A DNA stretch of 64,000 bases from Clostridiales bacterium (GCA_017529925.1 JAFXMZ010000003.1:1-64000); one strand, 5' to 3'. Shown: positions 27,919-36,203, counted from the stretch's first letter. The notes: generated from the letters alone by a model not told the origin. Made by a program: numbers and translations.

Positions 27919-27966
27919 CCTATTTGATTTTGACCTATTATACCGAAGGGTAACAGGGTAAATCAA
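27919..27966 (-). promoter_or_regulatory. Promoter and likely autoregulatory site of the Rrf2 gene
   Basis: On the minus strand TTGATT (27961-27966) and TATAAT (27937-27942) are 18 nt apart. Two CCTATT elements in direct orientation (27919-27924 and 27934-27939 on the + strand) overlap the -10 and the start of the transcript. They match the half-sites of the two met operators. Confidence 0.6.
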
Positions 27967-28034
27967 GATGAAATAACAACTGAATGCTCTTATATAATAG
28001 GACAGGAATGCGCTATATACCGTTATTACATAAA

Positions 28035-28068
28035 ACCTATTGACACGGTAGGTGAATAGGGATAAAAT
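28035..28068 (+). promoter_or_regulatory. metNI promoter with Rrf2-type operator
   Basis: TTGACA (28040-28045) and TAAAAT (28063-28068) have a 17-nt spacer. ACCTATTGACACGGTAGGT (28035-28053) is an inverted repeat ACCTA-N9-TAGGT that encloses the -35. A near-identical copy lies before metQ at 29860. Binding there would block RNA polymerase. Confidence 0.75.
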
Positions 28069-28162
28069 CTCACCACTCAAAGCAATAATGTCTGCGGCAG
28101 GAACGGATATGCCCGTATGAAGTCTGCAGGCAGAAGATATCCTGAGAGGGAGAATTGTAAAG

Positions 28163-29158
28163 ATGACTAAAGTGTTTGAACTGGAAAACGTATATAAGAC
28201 ATACAGAAACGAGGGTGTGGATTTTCCCGCGCTCAAGGATGTCTCGCTCTCCATTGAGGAGGGGGAGATCTTCGGCATCATCGGAATGAGCGGTGCCGGT
28301 AAGTCGACGCTCGTAAGGACACTCAACCGTCTTGAGGAAGTGTCTGAAGGAACGGTTAAGTATTACGGTCAGGATCTTAAGGCGCTCAAGGCCGGAAAGC
28401 TCCGCGAAGTCAGGCATTCCATCTCGATGATATTCCAGGGCTTTAATCTCCTCGGCCAGAGGACAGTCCTTGAGAATGTCGAGCAGCCGCTGAGGATAAC
28501 GCGTGTCCCGCGTAAGGAAAGAAGGGCGAAGGCGCGCGAGATGCTGAAGGTGGTCGGCCTCGAGGATAAGGAGGATTCATATCCCGCAAGACTCTCGGGT
28601 GGCCAAAAGCAGAGAGTAGCGATCGCAAGGGCGCTTGCGGGAGATCCGAAGGTGCTCCTCTGCGATGAGGCAACAAGTGCCCTCGACCCCAAGATAACGG
28701 GCGAGATCCTCGACCTTTTGAAGAAGATAAATGACGACAGAAAGATCACGATAGTCATCATCACGCATGAGATGTCCGTGATCGAAAAGATCTGCGACAG
28801 GGTAGCCATCATAGACGAAGGCCGTCTCGCTGAGATAGGCGAGGTGAAGGAAGTCTTCCGCAACCCTAAGTCCGAAGCGGCAAGAAAGCTCGTCTTCCCG
28901 GCCAATCCTTTCGATGTGTCGGAACCGGACGGGAAGGTCGTCAGGATCGTTTTCGACGGGACGAGCGCGAACGTTCCTTTCATTGCCAATCTTGTCGAAA
29001 AGACAGGCCGCAAGGTCAACATCCTTTCGGCGAATACGAAGAGCGTCGGCGGCATAGGATACGGTCAGATGGTCGTCGAGCTGCCGCGCGAAAAGGAAGA
29101 GCAGGATATCATCATAGATTTTTTCAGGTCGGGCGGTCTGACCGTAACGGAGGTGTGA
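28163..29158 (+). CDS. metN: Methionine ABC transporter ATP-binding protein
   Basis: 331 residues. Walker A GMSGAGKST, signature LSGGQKQR, Walker B VLLCDEATSALD and switch His in IITHEM are all intact. A C-terminal NIL domain (about 250-331) binds methionine and inhibits transport in MetN. The length is normal. GAGAGGGAG lies upstream of the ATG. It is followed one nt later by metI. With MetQ downstream it should import methionine, and possibly cystine or methionine derivatives, as the Rrf2 control and Cys-containing leader hint. Confidence 0.92.
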   Translation: MTKVFELENVYKTYRNEGVDFPALKDVSLSIEEGEIFGIIGMSGAGKSTLVRTLNRLEEVSEGTVKYYGQDLKALKAGKLREVRHSISMIFQGFNLLGQRTVLENVEQPLRITRVPRKERRAKAREMLKVVGLEDKEDSYPARLSGGQKQRVAIARALAGDPKVLLCDEATSALDPKITGEILDLLKKINDDRKITIVIITHEMSVIEKICDRVAIIDEGRLAEIGEVKEVFRNPKSEAARKLVFPANPFDVSEPDGKVVRIVFDGTSANVPFIANLVEKTGRKVNILSANTKSVGGIGYGQMVVELPREKEEQDIIIDFFRSGGLTVTEV

Positions 29159-29159
29159 C

Positions 29160-29813
29160 ATGAGCGAATATCTTATCGGAGTTATAGAAAAAGGAGTTTG
29201 GGAGACACTGCAGATGACGTTCTTTTCGTCGTTGTTCTCCTATCTGATCGGACTGCCGCTCGGAGTTATCCTCTATGCGACTTCAAAAGGTAGGCTGCTC
29301 GAGAACAGGCCTGTCGGATTCGTCCTCGGGACGGTCGTGAACATAATGCGTTCGCTGCCGTTCCTGATTCTGCTCGTGCTGATAATACCTTTTACGAGGC
29401 TGGTAGTCGGAACATCCATAGGAACGACCGCTTCGATCGTACCGCTTACGGTAGGTGCGATCCCGATCGTCGCGAGGATGGTGGAGGCGTCGCTGTGCGA
29501 GGTCGGTCCCGGTATCATCGAAGCGGCACAGTCGATGGGAGCGTCACCTCTTTATATAATCATCCATTTCATCATTCCTGAGGCAACTCCTTCTATGCTT
29601 CACGGTGCGGCTATCAATATCGCGACTATCCTCGGATACTCTGCGATGGCAGGTGTCATCGGCGGCGGAGGACTCGGAGCCATCGCACTCCAGTACGGCT
29701 ATTACCGCTACCAGGCAAACGTGCTCTGGACGACGGTCATACTCCTTGTCATCATGGTCATGGTGATACAGGAACTGGGTATGTTGCTGGCAAAGAAAAA
29801 GAGGAAGAACTAA
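29160..29813 (+). CDS. metI: Methionine ABC transporter permease
   Basis: 217 residues with five predicted TM helices. The coupling-helix segment EAAQSMGASPLYIIIHFIIPE holds the EAA motif of importers. It follows metN after one nt, so the two are coupled. An inverted repeat GATAAGCG…CGCTTATC (29818-29857) lies between its stop and the metQ promoter; it has no T tract and is not a clear terminator. Confidence 0.92.
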   Translation: MSEYLIGVIEKGVWETLQMTFFSSLFSYLIGLPLGVILYATSKGRLLENRPVGFVLGTVVNIMRSLPFLILLVLIIPFTRLVVGTSIGTTASIVPLTVGAIPIVARMVEASLCEVGPGIIEAAQSMGASPLYIIIHFIIPEATPSMLHGAAINIATILGYSAMAGVIGGGGLGAIALQYGYYRYQANVLWTTVILLVIMVMVIQELGMLLAKKKRKN

Positions 29814-29859
29814 GGCGCGATAAGCGCTTTTCACCGGAGATAAAAAACGCTTATCACAA

Positions 29860-29893
29860 ACCTATTGACATGGTAGGTGAGTACCAATATAAT
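29860..29893 (+). promoter_or_regulatory. metQ promoter with Rrf2-type operator
   Basis: TTGACA (29865-29870) and TATAAT (29888-29893), 17-nt spacer. ACCTATTGACATGGTAGGT (29860-29878) matches the metN operator at 18 of 19 positions. A second promoter inside the cluster would allow more MetQ than MetNI, as binding proteins usually need. Confidence 0.78.
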
Positions 29894-29925
29894 CATCACG
29901 ATCAACTACGAAAGGAGACGCGAAG

Positions 29926-30045
29926 ATGTCTATAACATTCAACCGGATGACAACCATGATGTGTCGAATGCTTAACTCCCGGGCAGACAAAATGGCTCGA
30001 GCGGAGGGGACGGCTTCCCTGCGCCTCACAAAGGATCGATGTTGA
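29926..30045 (+). CDS. Met/Cys-containing leader peptide upstream of metQ
   Basis: A 39-residue frame with GGAG 9 nt before the ATG. Six Met and two Cys codons include the cluster MTTMMCRM (residues 8-15); the last residue is Cys. The sequence from codon 18 onward overlaps the first arm of a long-range inverted repeat. Position, size and codon content fit an attenuation leader peptide read by the ribosome when Met or Cys is short. It could instead be a structural RNA in which the frame is incidental. Confidence 0.6.
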   Translation: MSITFNRMTTMMCRMLNSRADKMARAEGTASLRLTKDRC

Positions 30046-30118
30046 CGATCTAAAGAAGAACTAAACGCCATTTGCCCGGGAGCTTAAACAGAAAAAGCCC
30101 CCGGTTTTTTTGAGCTTT
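29976..30118 (+). terminator. Attenuator: alternative hairpins before metQ
   Basis: CTCCCGGGCA (29976-29985) pairs perfectly with TGCCCGGGAG (30073-30082). The CCGGG of this second arm can instead pair with CCCGG just before TTTTTTT (30102-30112), giving a terminator. The two foldings exclude each other. A GAGGGG…CCCT hairpin lies between them. The layout is that of transcription attenuation. Confidence 0.65.
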
Positions 30119-30228
30119 TTCGAGCAGAAAGACCGGAAAGAAAAATACTAAAACGGAAACAGAAAACAACAATACAAAAACACAAAAACACAAAAACACA
30201 CAAACACACACAAAAGGAGAACAAAAAA

Positions 30229-31062
30229 ATGAAAAGGAACATAGTAAAGAAGATCATATCAGCAGTACTCTCGGCAACACTTCTGGCATCGCTCGCAGCA
30301 TGCTCGGATAAGAACAATGCATCAGAGGACGGAAACAAGGTAATAAGAGTCGGCGCGAGCATCACTCCCCATTCGGAGATACTCGAGCAGGCAAAGCCCA
30401 TCCTCGCAGAGAAAGGGATCACTCTCGAGATAGTACAGATCGAAGATTCCATCACACCTAACACCGGAGTCATCGAAGGAAGCCTCGACGCAAACTATTT
30501 CCAGCACGTACCTTACCTCGATCAGTTCAACAAGGAAAACGGTTCTGATCTCGTATCGATCGGTGCAGTCCACTATGAACCGTTCGGCATCTATGCAGGC
30601 AGGGTAAAGGACCTTAAGGATCTTCCCGACGGAGCACTCGTAGCTGTCCCTAACAACGTAACTAACGAGGCAAGAGCACTTCTCCTTCTCCAGCAGGAAG
30701 GCATACTCACGCTCAAGGATGACGCAGGCATCAACGCAACTGTAGAGGATATCATCGACAACCCCAAGAATATCCAGTTCCAGGAAATCGCTCCCGAGCA
30801 GCTCGTAGCGTCCCTCCCCGATGTCGACATCGCAGTCATCAACGGTAACTATGCGATCGAGGGCGGCCTCCACGTAAGCCAGGCTCTCGCAGTAGAGGCA
30901 AATGACGGCCTTGCAGCACAGACATACGGAAACATCGTCGCAACGAGCGCTGACAAGAAGGATGACGAAGCTCTTAAGATCCTTGTCGAGGTGCTCCAGA
31001 GCGAGGAGATCTCCAACTACATCAAGAACACATACGACGGTGCTGTCGTACCTCTTTACTGA
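30229..31062 (+). CDS. metQ: Methionine-binding lipoprotein
   Basis: 277 residues. A signal peptide with lipobox SLAAC anchors the mature protein outside the membrane. The NlpA/MetQ fold is evident from RVGASITPHSEILEQ, YFQHVPYLDQFN, PNNVTNEARALLLLQ and a C-terminal IKNTYDGAVVPLY. The leader from 30120 to 30228 is almost only A and C, hence unstructured, and ends in AAAAGGAG. Compared with its neighbours its codons are biased toward highly expressed choices. Confidence 0.92.
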   Translation: MKRNIVKKIISAVLSATLLASLAACSDKNNASEDGNKVIRVGASITPHSEILEQAKPILAEKGITLEIVQIEDSITPNTGVIEGSLDANYFQHVPYLDQFNKENGSDLVSIGAVHYEPFGIYAGRVKDLKDLPDGALVAVPNNVTNEARALLLLQQEGILTLKDDAGINATVEDIIDNPKNIQFQEIAPEQLVASLPDVDIAVINGNYAIEGGLHVSQALAVEANDGLAAQTYGNIVATSADKKDDEALKILVEVLQSEEISNYIKNTYDGAVVPLY

Positions 31063-31132
31063 TCAAGGCTGCAGCATCTCGAAAAGAAGACGGACCTGAA
31101 GAGACGTTCACTTTTCGGAGGGTGAAAAGACT

Positions 31133-31762
31133 ATGAAGACACTGCTCGCATTCGGCGATTCAAATACATGGGGTTTGATCCCGGGCTCGGTCCCTGGGCA
31201 GAGATATCCTCTGAACGTAAGATGGACAGGACTCCTGACGTCTGCACTTCCGGATGTGAACGTGATCGAAGAGGGGCTTTGCGGAAGGACAACGGTCTTT
31301 GAGGATGCTTTCCGCCCGGGAAGAAAAGGACTGGACTCCCTGCCGGGGATCCTCGAAAGCCATCAGCCGATCGATACAGTCCTTCTGATGCTCGGAACAA
31401 ATGACTGCAAGTCGATCTACGGCGCGTCGTCCCACACGATCGGAATGGGGATCGAGCGGTGCCTGGACAGGATAGAGAAATACGTTCCCGCGGACAGGAT
31501 AATCCTGATATCACCGCTCTATCTCGGCGAAAATGTCTGGCGCGACGATAAGGACCCCGAGTTCAACAAGAGGTCGATCGTCATCTCAAGGGAACTTCGA
31601 GATGTATATTCGAAGATCGCAAAAAGGAGAGGACATAAGTTCCTGGCGGCATCCGACCATGCGGTTGCTGATCCTCTTGATGACGAGCATCTCAACGAGA
31701 TCGGACACAGGATATTCTTTAAGGCCGTTCTTGAATTCCTGAGGGATGAGGAGCTGGTATAG
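31133..31762 (+). CDS. SGNH/GDSL-family hydrolase
   Basis: 209 residues. Block I FGDSNTWG (Ser10 nucleophile), block II Gly in EEGLCGRTT, block III LGTND and block V DDEHLNEIGH (Asp/His) complete the SGNH catalytic set. It has no signal peptide, so it acts inside the cell on an acyl or acetyl ester, for example an acyl-CoA, a lysophospholipid or an acetylated sugar. GGAGGG lies upstream of the ATG. Its stop-codon region is partly repeated at 31828. Confidence 0.88.
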   Translation: MKTLLAFGDSNTWGLIPGSVPGQRYPLNVRWTGLLTSALPDVNVIEEGLCGRTTVFEDAFRPGRKGLDSLPGILESHQPIDTVLLMLGTNDCKSIYGASSHTIGMGIERCLDRIEKYVPADRIILISPLYLGENVWRDDKDPEFNKRSIVISRELRDVYSKIAKRRGHKFLAASDHAVADPLDDEHLNEIGHRIFFKAVLEFLRDEELV

Positions 31763-31843
31763 AGAAACATCAGTCACTTCATTCCGGCCGTCGGAACGCG
31801 CTGCGGGATCCTCCGGTCAGAGAAACCGGTATAGAGAAGTATC
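31756..31843. repeat. Partial repeat of the SGNH gene end
   Basis: GGTATAGAGAAACATC, which contains the TAG stop, recurs at 31828-31843 as GGTATAGAGAAGTATC (14 of 16). Confidence 0.4.
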
Positions 31844-31954
31844 CGCCGCCTCATAAGGCAGATAATAATGACCTCCCGGTCAACTGTGATATACTCATTC
31901 GTATGAAACAGTTTTTTCGCTGAGGCGAAAAGCCGCAGATCGGGAGGTATTATC

Positions 31955-32488
31955 ATGGGTTTTTTTGACAATCTTAAGAATGCGATGAGAGACGGCGCTG
32001 CTGCCGCCAATGCATATATCGAGCGCGAGAAGGCTAAGGAACAGGCCGGCACATTGAAGCCCGGTGCAAAGATGCCTTCTTCGGGTGCGGCACGTCCGCA
32101 GGCCGGAGCTGCTGCAGGTGCATCACGTCCTGCGGGTGCGAAGAGCAATCTCCCTGAAGGGGTCTTCAGGATCTCGCTCATGGATTGGGAACCCGTAAGT
32201 CTCGGAGTCGAGAAGGACGGCAAGGAGGTCCTCGTCAATGTAAGAGGCATCGTCAGGGCGAAGGCTGCTGAGGCGTCTGCTTCCGATGAGGCATCGCAGA
32301 GGGCTGAGGTCCAGAAGATAATCCGCGACTGTCTCGAAAGGGATCTCCCCCTGAAGATCAGCGATGTTACGGATCTCAAGTCATACCTCATGGCAGCCAA
32401 CTCGATGAACCCGGCTATTCTGGCCGAATTGAAGTCAAAGGGATATCAGGCGATGTTCGAGATGCCTCTGGTCATCAGACCGCTCTGA
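31955..32488 (+). CDS. Hypothetical protein with Ala/Pro linker
   Basis: 177 residues with GGGAGG 7 nt before the ATG. It has a short amphipathic N-terminal helix (MGFFDNLKNAMRDG), an Ala/Gly/Pro-rich linker (about 30-65) and a compact C-terminal domain (70-177) with VNVRGIVRAKA and KISDVTDLKSYL. The architecture 'MGFFDxLK…' resembles SPFH- or DUF4339-type cytosolic proteins of Firmicutes, but I cannot assign it. A strong terminator follows. Confidence 0.65.
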   Translation: MGFFDNLKNAMRDGAAAANAYIEREKAKEQAGTLKPGAKMPSSGAARPQAGAAAGASRPAGAKSNLPEGVFRISLMDWEPVSLGVEKDGKEVLVNVRGIVRAKAAEASASDEASQRAEVQKIIRDCLERDLPLKISDVTDLKSYLMAANSMNPAILAELKSKGYQAMFEMPLVIRPL

Positions 32489-32517
32489 GGCTGACCGGCT
32501 GATCGAAAAGCTTATAT

Positions 32518-32553
32518 AAAGAGCGTCTCACAGGCGATGTGAGGCGCTCTTTT
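32518..32553 (+). terminator. Intrinsic terminator
   Basis: AGAGCG(T)CTCACA pairs with TGTGAG(G)CGCTCT around a short loop, followed by TTTT. It ends the 31955-32488 transcript. Confidence 0.85.
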
Positions 32554-32580
32554 GGTGTTGGCCTTTTATGCTGAATGCGA

Positions 32581-32834
32581 TTTCATCCCAAACTGTGGGA
32601 AATCAGCCTTTTGGGATGAAAAACAAACATTGCTTTCATCCCAAACATCGAAAAAACGGCCATTTGGGATGAAAATGTTTCTTCCATTTCATCCCAAACT
32701 TCGAAATATCAGCCATTTGGGATGAAAAGTCTTCTGAAACATCATCCCAAAACCCCGGAATCAGCCCTCTTGGGATGAAAAGACATTTCCAATTTCATCC
32801 CAAAACGATATAATCGGCCATCTTGGGATGAAAA
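32581..32834. repeat. Hairpin-repeat array, GGGATGAAA family (array 3, reversed)
   Basis: Five TTTCATCCCAAA words alternate with five TTGGGATGAAA words, period about 52 nt. Read on the minus strand, the CAGAAGACTTTTCATCCC segment matches array 1. The region 32835-33032 that follows is GC-rich and holds only the next gene's promoter (TACAAT near 32990). Confidence 0.85.
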
Positions 32835-33032
32835 GCCTCCACCTCCGCTGAAGCGGAACGGGACGCGCCCGCCCTCGGGACGCCGCCCGCGGGGGGCTGC
32901 TCTTTTTTTATCCGGTCTCACGTCGAAAAGGACCTTTCCCACCTCCGCCGCCGATCCCGGCCTCAGCATGCCGTCAGCCCCGTTTTGCGGTACAATAAGA
33001 AAAGAAAAATGGCGGAGGCAAGGCATCACAAA

Positions 33033-33938
33033 ATGCAGACAAAGAGCAGGCGCATTCTCTATATATCGCTGACACTTTTCTTCATAGCGACCCTGACAGC
33101 GGGCACATTCCTCGATCTTCAGATCGCGGAGTCGGTCTATATCGAGTACGAGACATTTTCGGTGTTCTTCACCATGCTCGGCGTGCTGCTCTTTAACGGA
33201 TCATTCGTCTTCCTCGACGGAGCGCTCATGAGGAAGTTTCTCTCAAAGGAAATGACGGTCCCCAAAAAGATCCTCGCGTCCGTCATCTGCATCTATCTTG
33301 CATTCTCAACTTCGGCTCTGGGTTCCGCATCGATCCTGAACGGCCTGAGGACAACATTCGGGTCATCCATCGTCGCGGGTCTCATCATCTACGGACCCCT
33401 CTTCATCGGCGGCTTCATCCTCAACAGGAACAGATATGACAGGTCGGATGTCATAAGGATAATCCTGATCCTCGTCATTATAACGGTCGCATTCTTCTTC
33501 CCGTGGCTCGTCAAAGCACTCGTCCTCCGCCCGCGGTACCGCGTCACGCTCCTCGGCTACGAAGGCATCAGCTTCGTCCCGTGGTACCGCTCTTCGGGCG
33601 TCACGGACGACATGGTCGCAGCTCTCGGCCTCTACGGAAATGACGTCTATTCATTCTTCTCCGGCCACGCTCTCCAGGCAGTCCTCAACATCATAATCCT
33701 GCCCTCATTCGCATGTGTCTTCGGTCATTCTCCCCGCCTCGAAAAGGCGCTCCTCACGACCGCCCTCATCCTTGCTCCTTTCATCATGGCCTCAAGGATG
33801 ATCCTTGGTGATCACTACTTAAGCGACATCTCTGTAGGCGCACTGGTCGGAATAGTTTTGTGTCTCATGTATGAGAGGCTCGCGGACAGGTTTATCATCG
33901 GCCCCGGAAGGGCACGCCAAGAGTCTGAGAAAACATAA
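33033..33938 (+). CDS. PAP2-superfamily membrane phosphatase
   Basis: 301 residues from the ATG at 33033 (AAGG 9 nt upstream); ATG 33009 is possible but lies about 8 nt from the expected transcript start. Six or so TM helices. The PAP2 motifs are in order: KALVLRPRYR (KxxxxxxRP), YSFFSGHA (SGH) and SRMILGDHYLSD (SRxxxxxHxxxD). It should hydrolyse lipid phosphates such as phosphatidate or undecaprenyl diphosphate on the outer membrane face. It stands alone. Confidence 0.87.
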   Translation: MQTKSRRILYISLTLFFIATLTAGTFLDLQIAESVYIEYETFSVFFTMLGVLLFNGSFVFLDGALMRKFLSKEMTVPKKILASVICIYLAFSTSALGSASILNGLRTTFGSSIVAGLIIYGPLFIGGFILNRNRYDRSDVIRIILILVIITVAFFFPWLVKALVLRPRYRVTLLGYEGISFVPWYRSSGVTDDMVAALGLYGNDVYSFFSGHALQAVLNIIILPSFACVFGHSPRLEKALLTTALILAPFIMASRMILGDHYLSDISVGALVGIVLCLMYERLADRFIIGPGRARQESEKT

Positions 33939-34014
33939 GCACTCTTTATAATGGTATAATCAGGAAGGCTCTGTAATGATCTTTATCTGAGCCTGAGAAC
34001 AGAAGGAGGATATA

Positions 34015-34092
34015 ATGCTCGCTTACGGATTCTTTGTCATGGCTGTAGTCTTTCTCATAGCAGCAATAATCAAGATGAATGATAAGGGCTGA
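34015..34092 (+). CDS. 25-residue membrane peptide
   Basis: A perfect AGAAGGAGG sits 7 nt before the ATG of a 25-residue frame that is a single hydrophobic helix (AYGFFVMAVVFLIAAIIK) with a short charged tail (MNDKG). A TATAAT occurs 60 nt upstream. Such minute membrane proteins are often missed. No function can be named. Confidence 0.6.
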   Translation: MLAYGFFVMAVVFLIAAIIKMNDKG

Positions 34093-34110
34093 AGGTGCGA
34101 TTTTTCAGGC

Positions 34111-34145
34111 CCCGCAGCTGCTTTTTATTTATACCCGCAGCTGCT
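34111..34145. repeat. Repeat of the 34125 gene end
   Basis: CCCGCAGCTGCT occurs at 34111-34122 and 34134-34145. The second copy codes for the C-terminal SSCG of the minus-strand gene and the first lies just past its stop. The core GCAGCTGC is itself palindromic. Confidence 0.5.
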
Positions 34146-34352
34146 CTTTTCAGGACCGTCGATCCCTGATTCGTAGTGTGCGCGGAAATCCATATTGATA
34201 TCTCTGATCTCGCGTTTCCCGTCAATATAATCCTGATACATTTCCGCCAGCCCGGCCATGCATCCGTCGCAGGCTCCGCTGATGTTGCCGATCGACTCGG
34301 CAACGATCCTTTCGCGCTCTTCTCTGGTTGTATCTTTTATGAGTATCGACAT
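34125..34352 (-). CDS. Small hypothetical protein with CxxC
   Basis: 75 residues from the ATG at 34352, nine nt after AGGAG. The pattern is ILIKDTTREERERIVAES, then CDGC, then MYQDYIDGKREIRDIN. Similar short proteins of this pattern occur in many Firmicutes without a known role. It is cytosolic and perhaps binds metal through the two Cys. Confidence 0.7.
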   Translation of the reverse strand: MSILIKDTTREERERIVAESIGNISGACDGCMAGLAEMYQDYIDGKREIRDINMDFRAHYESGIDGPEKSSCGYK

Positions 34353-34481
34353 ATGGTTATTCTCCTGTGACGGCGTGATATTCTTTTCAGTTCTAATGTA
34401 AACCAATACTGCCATTCTAGGCAATGCCGTTTTTGCTGATCGGATGGTATCATAAATACAAAGTCATATGAGGTTATTACT

Positions 34482-35015
34482 ATGAGTTCTTTGTTTGTTT
34501 CAAAGTGTGATGACGGAAAGTACGCCGTTATTGACGGCAGGAGCGGCGGTATCTTCTCCGTTGATTTTGTGAAGATGATCTTCGACACGGAGGATGAGGC
34601 GCAGGCAAAACTCCGCGAGTTCGAAGAGTGCCGTGAGAGGGAGAATAAGGCGGAGCCCTTTTCGATGGAGGAGGCGCAGAAGTATGCCGAAAGTCACGCG
34701 TGGAAGTTTGCGTCGACATATGCGAAGACGGCACCGCATGAGTATCTGGTGAAGTCGCGGCTGGCGGCGGAGGATCAGCTTTTGTATGAGCGGTTCGTGG
34801 CGACGATGCGGGCGAACTTTGTCGACGGTTATTTTTACGGGCATAAGAATCAGTATCTGATACTCGGGAAACACTACTACTGGTATATGCCGCTCCCTGA
34901 GAACTGTCCGGTGGATCTGATCAACAGGACGACGACGGATCATCTGGAGCTGCGGGACGGGGTGTATTACTATAAGCCTTTGAAGGCCTCGGAGGATAAT
35001 GATGAACGGACGTAA
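34482..35015 (+). CDS. Hypothetical protein
   Basis: 177 residues, soluble, rich in aromatic and charged residues, no family recognised. The C-terminal part has HKNQYLILGKHYYWYMPLPEN. It overlaps the Nudix gene by 14 nt, so the two form an operon. The ATG is 20-30 nt after a likely -10 (TATCAT/TAAATA). Confidence 0.6.
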   Translation: MSSLFVSKCDDGKYAVIDGRSGGIFSVDFVKMIFDTEDEAQAKLREFEECRERENKAEPFSMEEAQKYAESHAWKFASTYAKTAPHEYLVKSRLAAEDQLLYERFVATMRANFVDGYFYGHKNQYLILGKHYYWYMPLPENCPVDLINRTTTDHLELRDGVYYYKPLKASEDNDERT

Positions 35016-35409
35016 GACCGTGAACGTCGTGGCGGCTGTCATCAGGGACGGGCAGCGCGTTTTCGCGACGCAGAGAGGATATGGCGATTTCAAGGACGGA
35101 TGGGAGTTCCCCGGCGGGAAGATCGAGCCCGGCGAAAGTGCCGAGGCGGCGCTCGTGCGTGAGATCCGGGAAGAGCTCGATGCCGATATAGTCATTGAGG
35201 GACCGCTCATCACCGTCGAGCATGACTATCCTGAATTTCACCTGGTGATGGAGTGCTTTTGGGCAGTGCTCTGTGAGGGCAGCCGCATGAGGCTGCTGGA
35301 GCATGAGGCGGCCAGCTGGTTCGGCGCGGATGAACTTGACGGCGTCGCGTGGCTGCCTGCGGATGTGAAGGTTGCACAGGCTGTCAGGGAAGAGCTGGAG
35401 AAGGGATAA
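35002..35409 (+). CDS. Nudix (MutT-type) pyrophosphohydrolase
   Basis: 135 residues; ATG 35002 lies six nt from GGAGG, better spaced than the ATG just before it. The Nudix box is complete: GGKIEPGESAEAALVREIREEL (GX5EX7REXXEE). WEFPGGK and the small size fit MutT-like enzymes that clean up oxidised or non-canonical nucleotides such as 8-oxo-dGTP. It is coupled to the preceding gene by overlap. Confidence 0.9.
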   Translation: MNGRKTVNVVAAVIRDGQRVFATQRGYGDFKDGWEFPGGKIEPGESAEAALVREIREELDADIVIEGPLITVEHDYPEFHLVMECFWAVLCEGSRMRLLEHEAASWFGADELDGVAWLPADVKVAQAVREELEKG

Positions 35410-35489
35410 CGTTTTCTCCGGAAGGGCGGAAGGCGCTTTTCGAAGTGATAAAGGAAATCGGATTTCTTTAATGTTATAATCAGAAAAGT

Positions 35490-35717
35490 ATGGGCGCGCG
35501 GCTGTTGAGAGTTGAGTTTTTCGACAATGTGTGTGCCCCGGGGTAAAAGAAGGAGCTGAAGGGCGAGTATCTGACCCCTTCGAAAAAGCGCGTCAAGGAG
35601 CGCGGAGCCAAGTCTTTCGGCGTCAGGGGAAGCAATACGCTCGATGAGATATTCGAGTTTGTTAAGAAGTATAAGCCTGACGTTATGAAGATAAAGAACG
35701 GTAAGGTAGAGGAGTAA
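35490..35717 (+). pseudogene. Small gene interrupted by an in-frame stop
   Basis: An ATG at 35490 opens a frame that meets TAA at 35544-35546 (codon 19) and then stays open to 35717, 76 codons in all. The part after the stop (KKELKGEYLTPSKKRV…, ending KIKNGKVEE) looks coding, basic and helical. The stop lies in GGG-TAA-AAG-AAG; one T-to-A change would restore Lys. TATAAT lies only about 10 nt before the ATG. The family is unknown. Confidence 0.5.
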
Positions 35718-35747
35718 AGCGGGCGTAAGGTCCGCGAGGGAGAACAA

Positions 35748-36170
35748 ATGAAACTGGTAGATATGTCGTGTCCGCACTGCGGCGCAAGGGTCAGGGTCGA
35801 TATCAATCTTCGTTCGTGCACATGCATGAGCTGCGGAAGTCCGTTCCTGATCGACAACGAAGTTCAGCATGTCCGGTACGAAAATGCAGCGGAAGCCGGA
35901 TATCAGTTCGAGAAGGGCAGGCAACTGGCTAAGGCTGAGGCCATGCTCAGGAACTCGACGGCTGCTTCTGCGGTGAAGGCTGCCGCGGAAAGTTCTCCCG
36001 CAAAAAGGTGGCTCTGGATCATTGGCTGGCTCCTGATCTTTCCCCTGCCGCTGACGATACTGATGCGCCGCAAGACATATATGGACCCCGAAGCGAGAGT
36101 CGGGATAACCGTCGGCGCGTGGGTCATTTATATCGTCGGCATCCTGTGGATCATCAGTCTGTTTAAGTGA
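35748..36170 (+). CDS. Zinc-ribbon membrane protein
   Basis: 140 residues. An N-terminal zinc ribbon with CPHC and CMSC pairs (about residues 8-29) precedes a helical linker and two TM helices (WIIGWLLIFPLPLTILM and ITVGAWVIYIVGILWII). A gene of similar layout, now broken, lies at 37500. Function unknown; such proteins may sense or scaffold at the membrane. GAGGGAG precedes the ATG. Confidence 0.7.
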   Translation: MKLVDMSCPHCGARVRVDINLRSCTCMSCGSPFLIDNEVQHVRYENAAEAGYQFEKGRQLAKAEAMLRNSTAASAVKAAAESSPAKRWLWIIGWLLIFPLPLTILMRRKTYMDPEARVGITVGAWVIYIVGILWIISLFK

Positions 36171-36203
36171 TGGCTGTGATCCAGATCTGATTTGAGAGAT
36201 ACT

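Noticed and set aside
29893..30118. SAM riboswitch or T-box upstream of metQ
   Set aside because: No SAM-I, SMK or SAM-II core and no T-box motif (AGGGTGGNACCGCG) could be found; a leader-peptide attenuator fits better.
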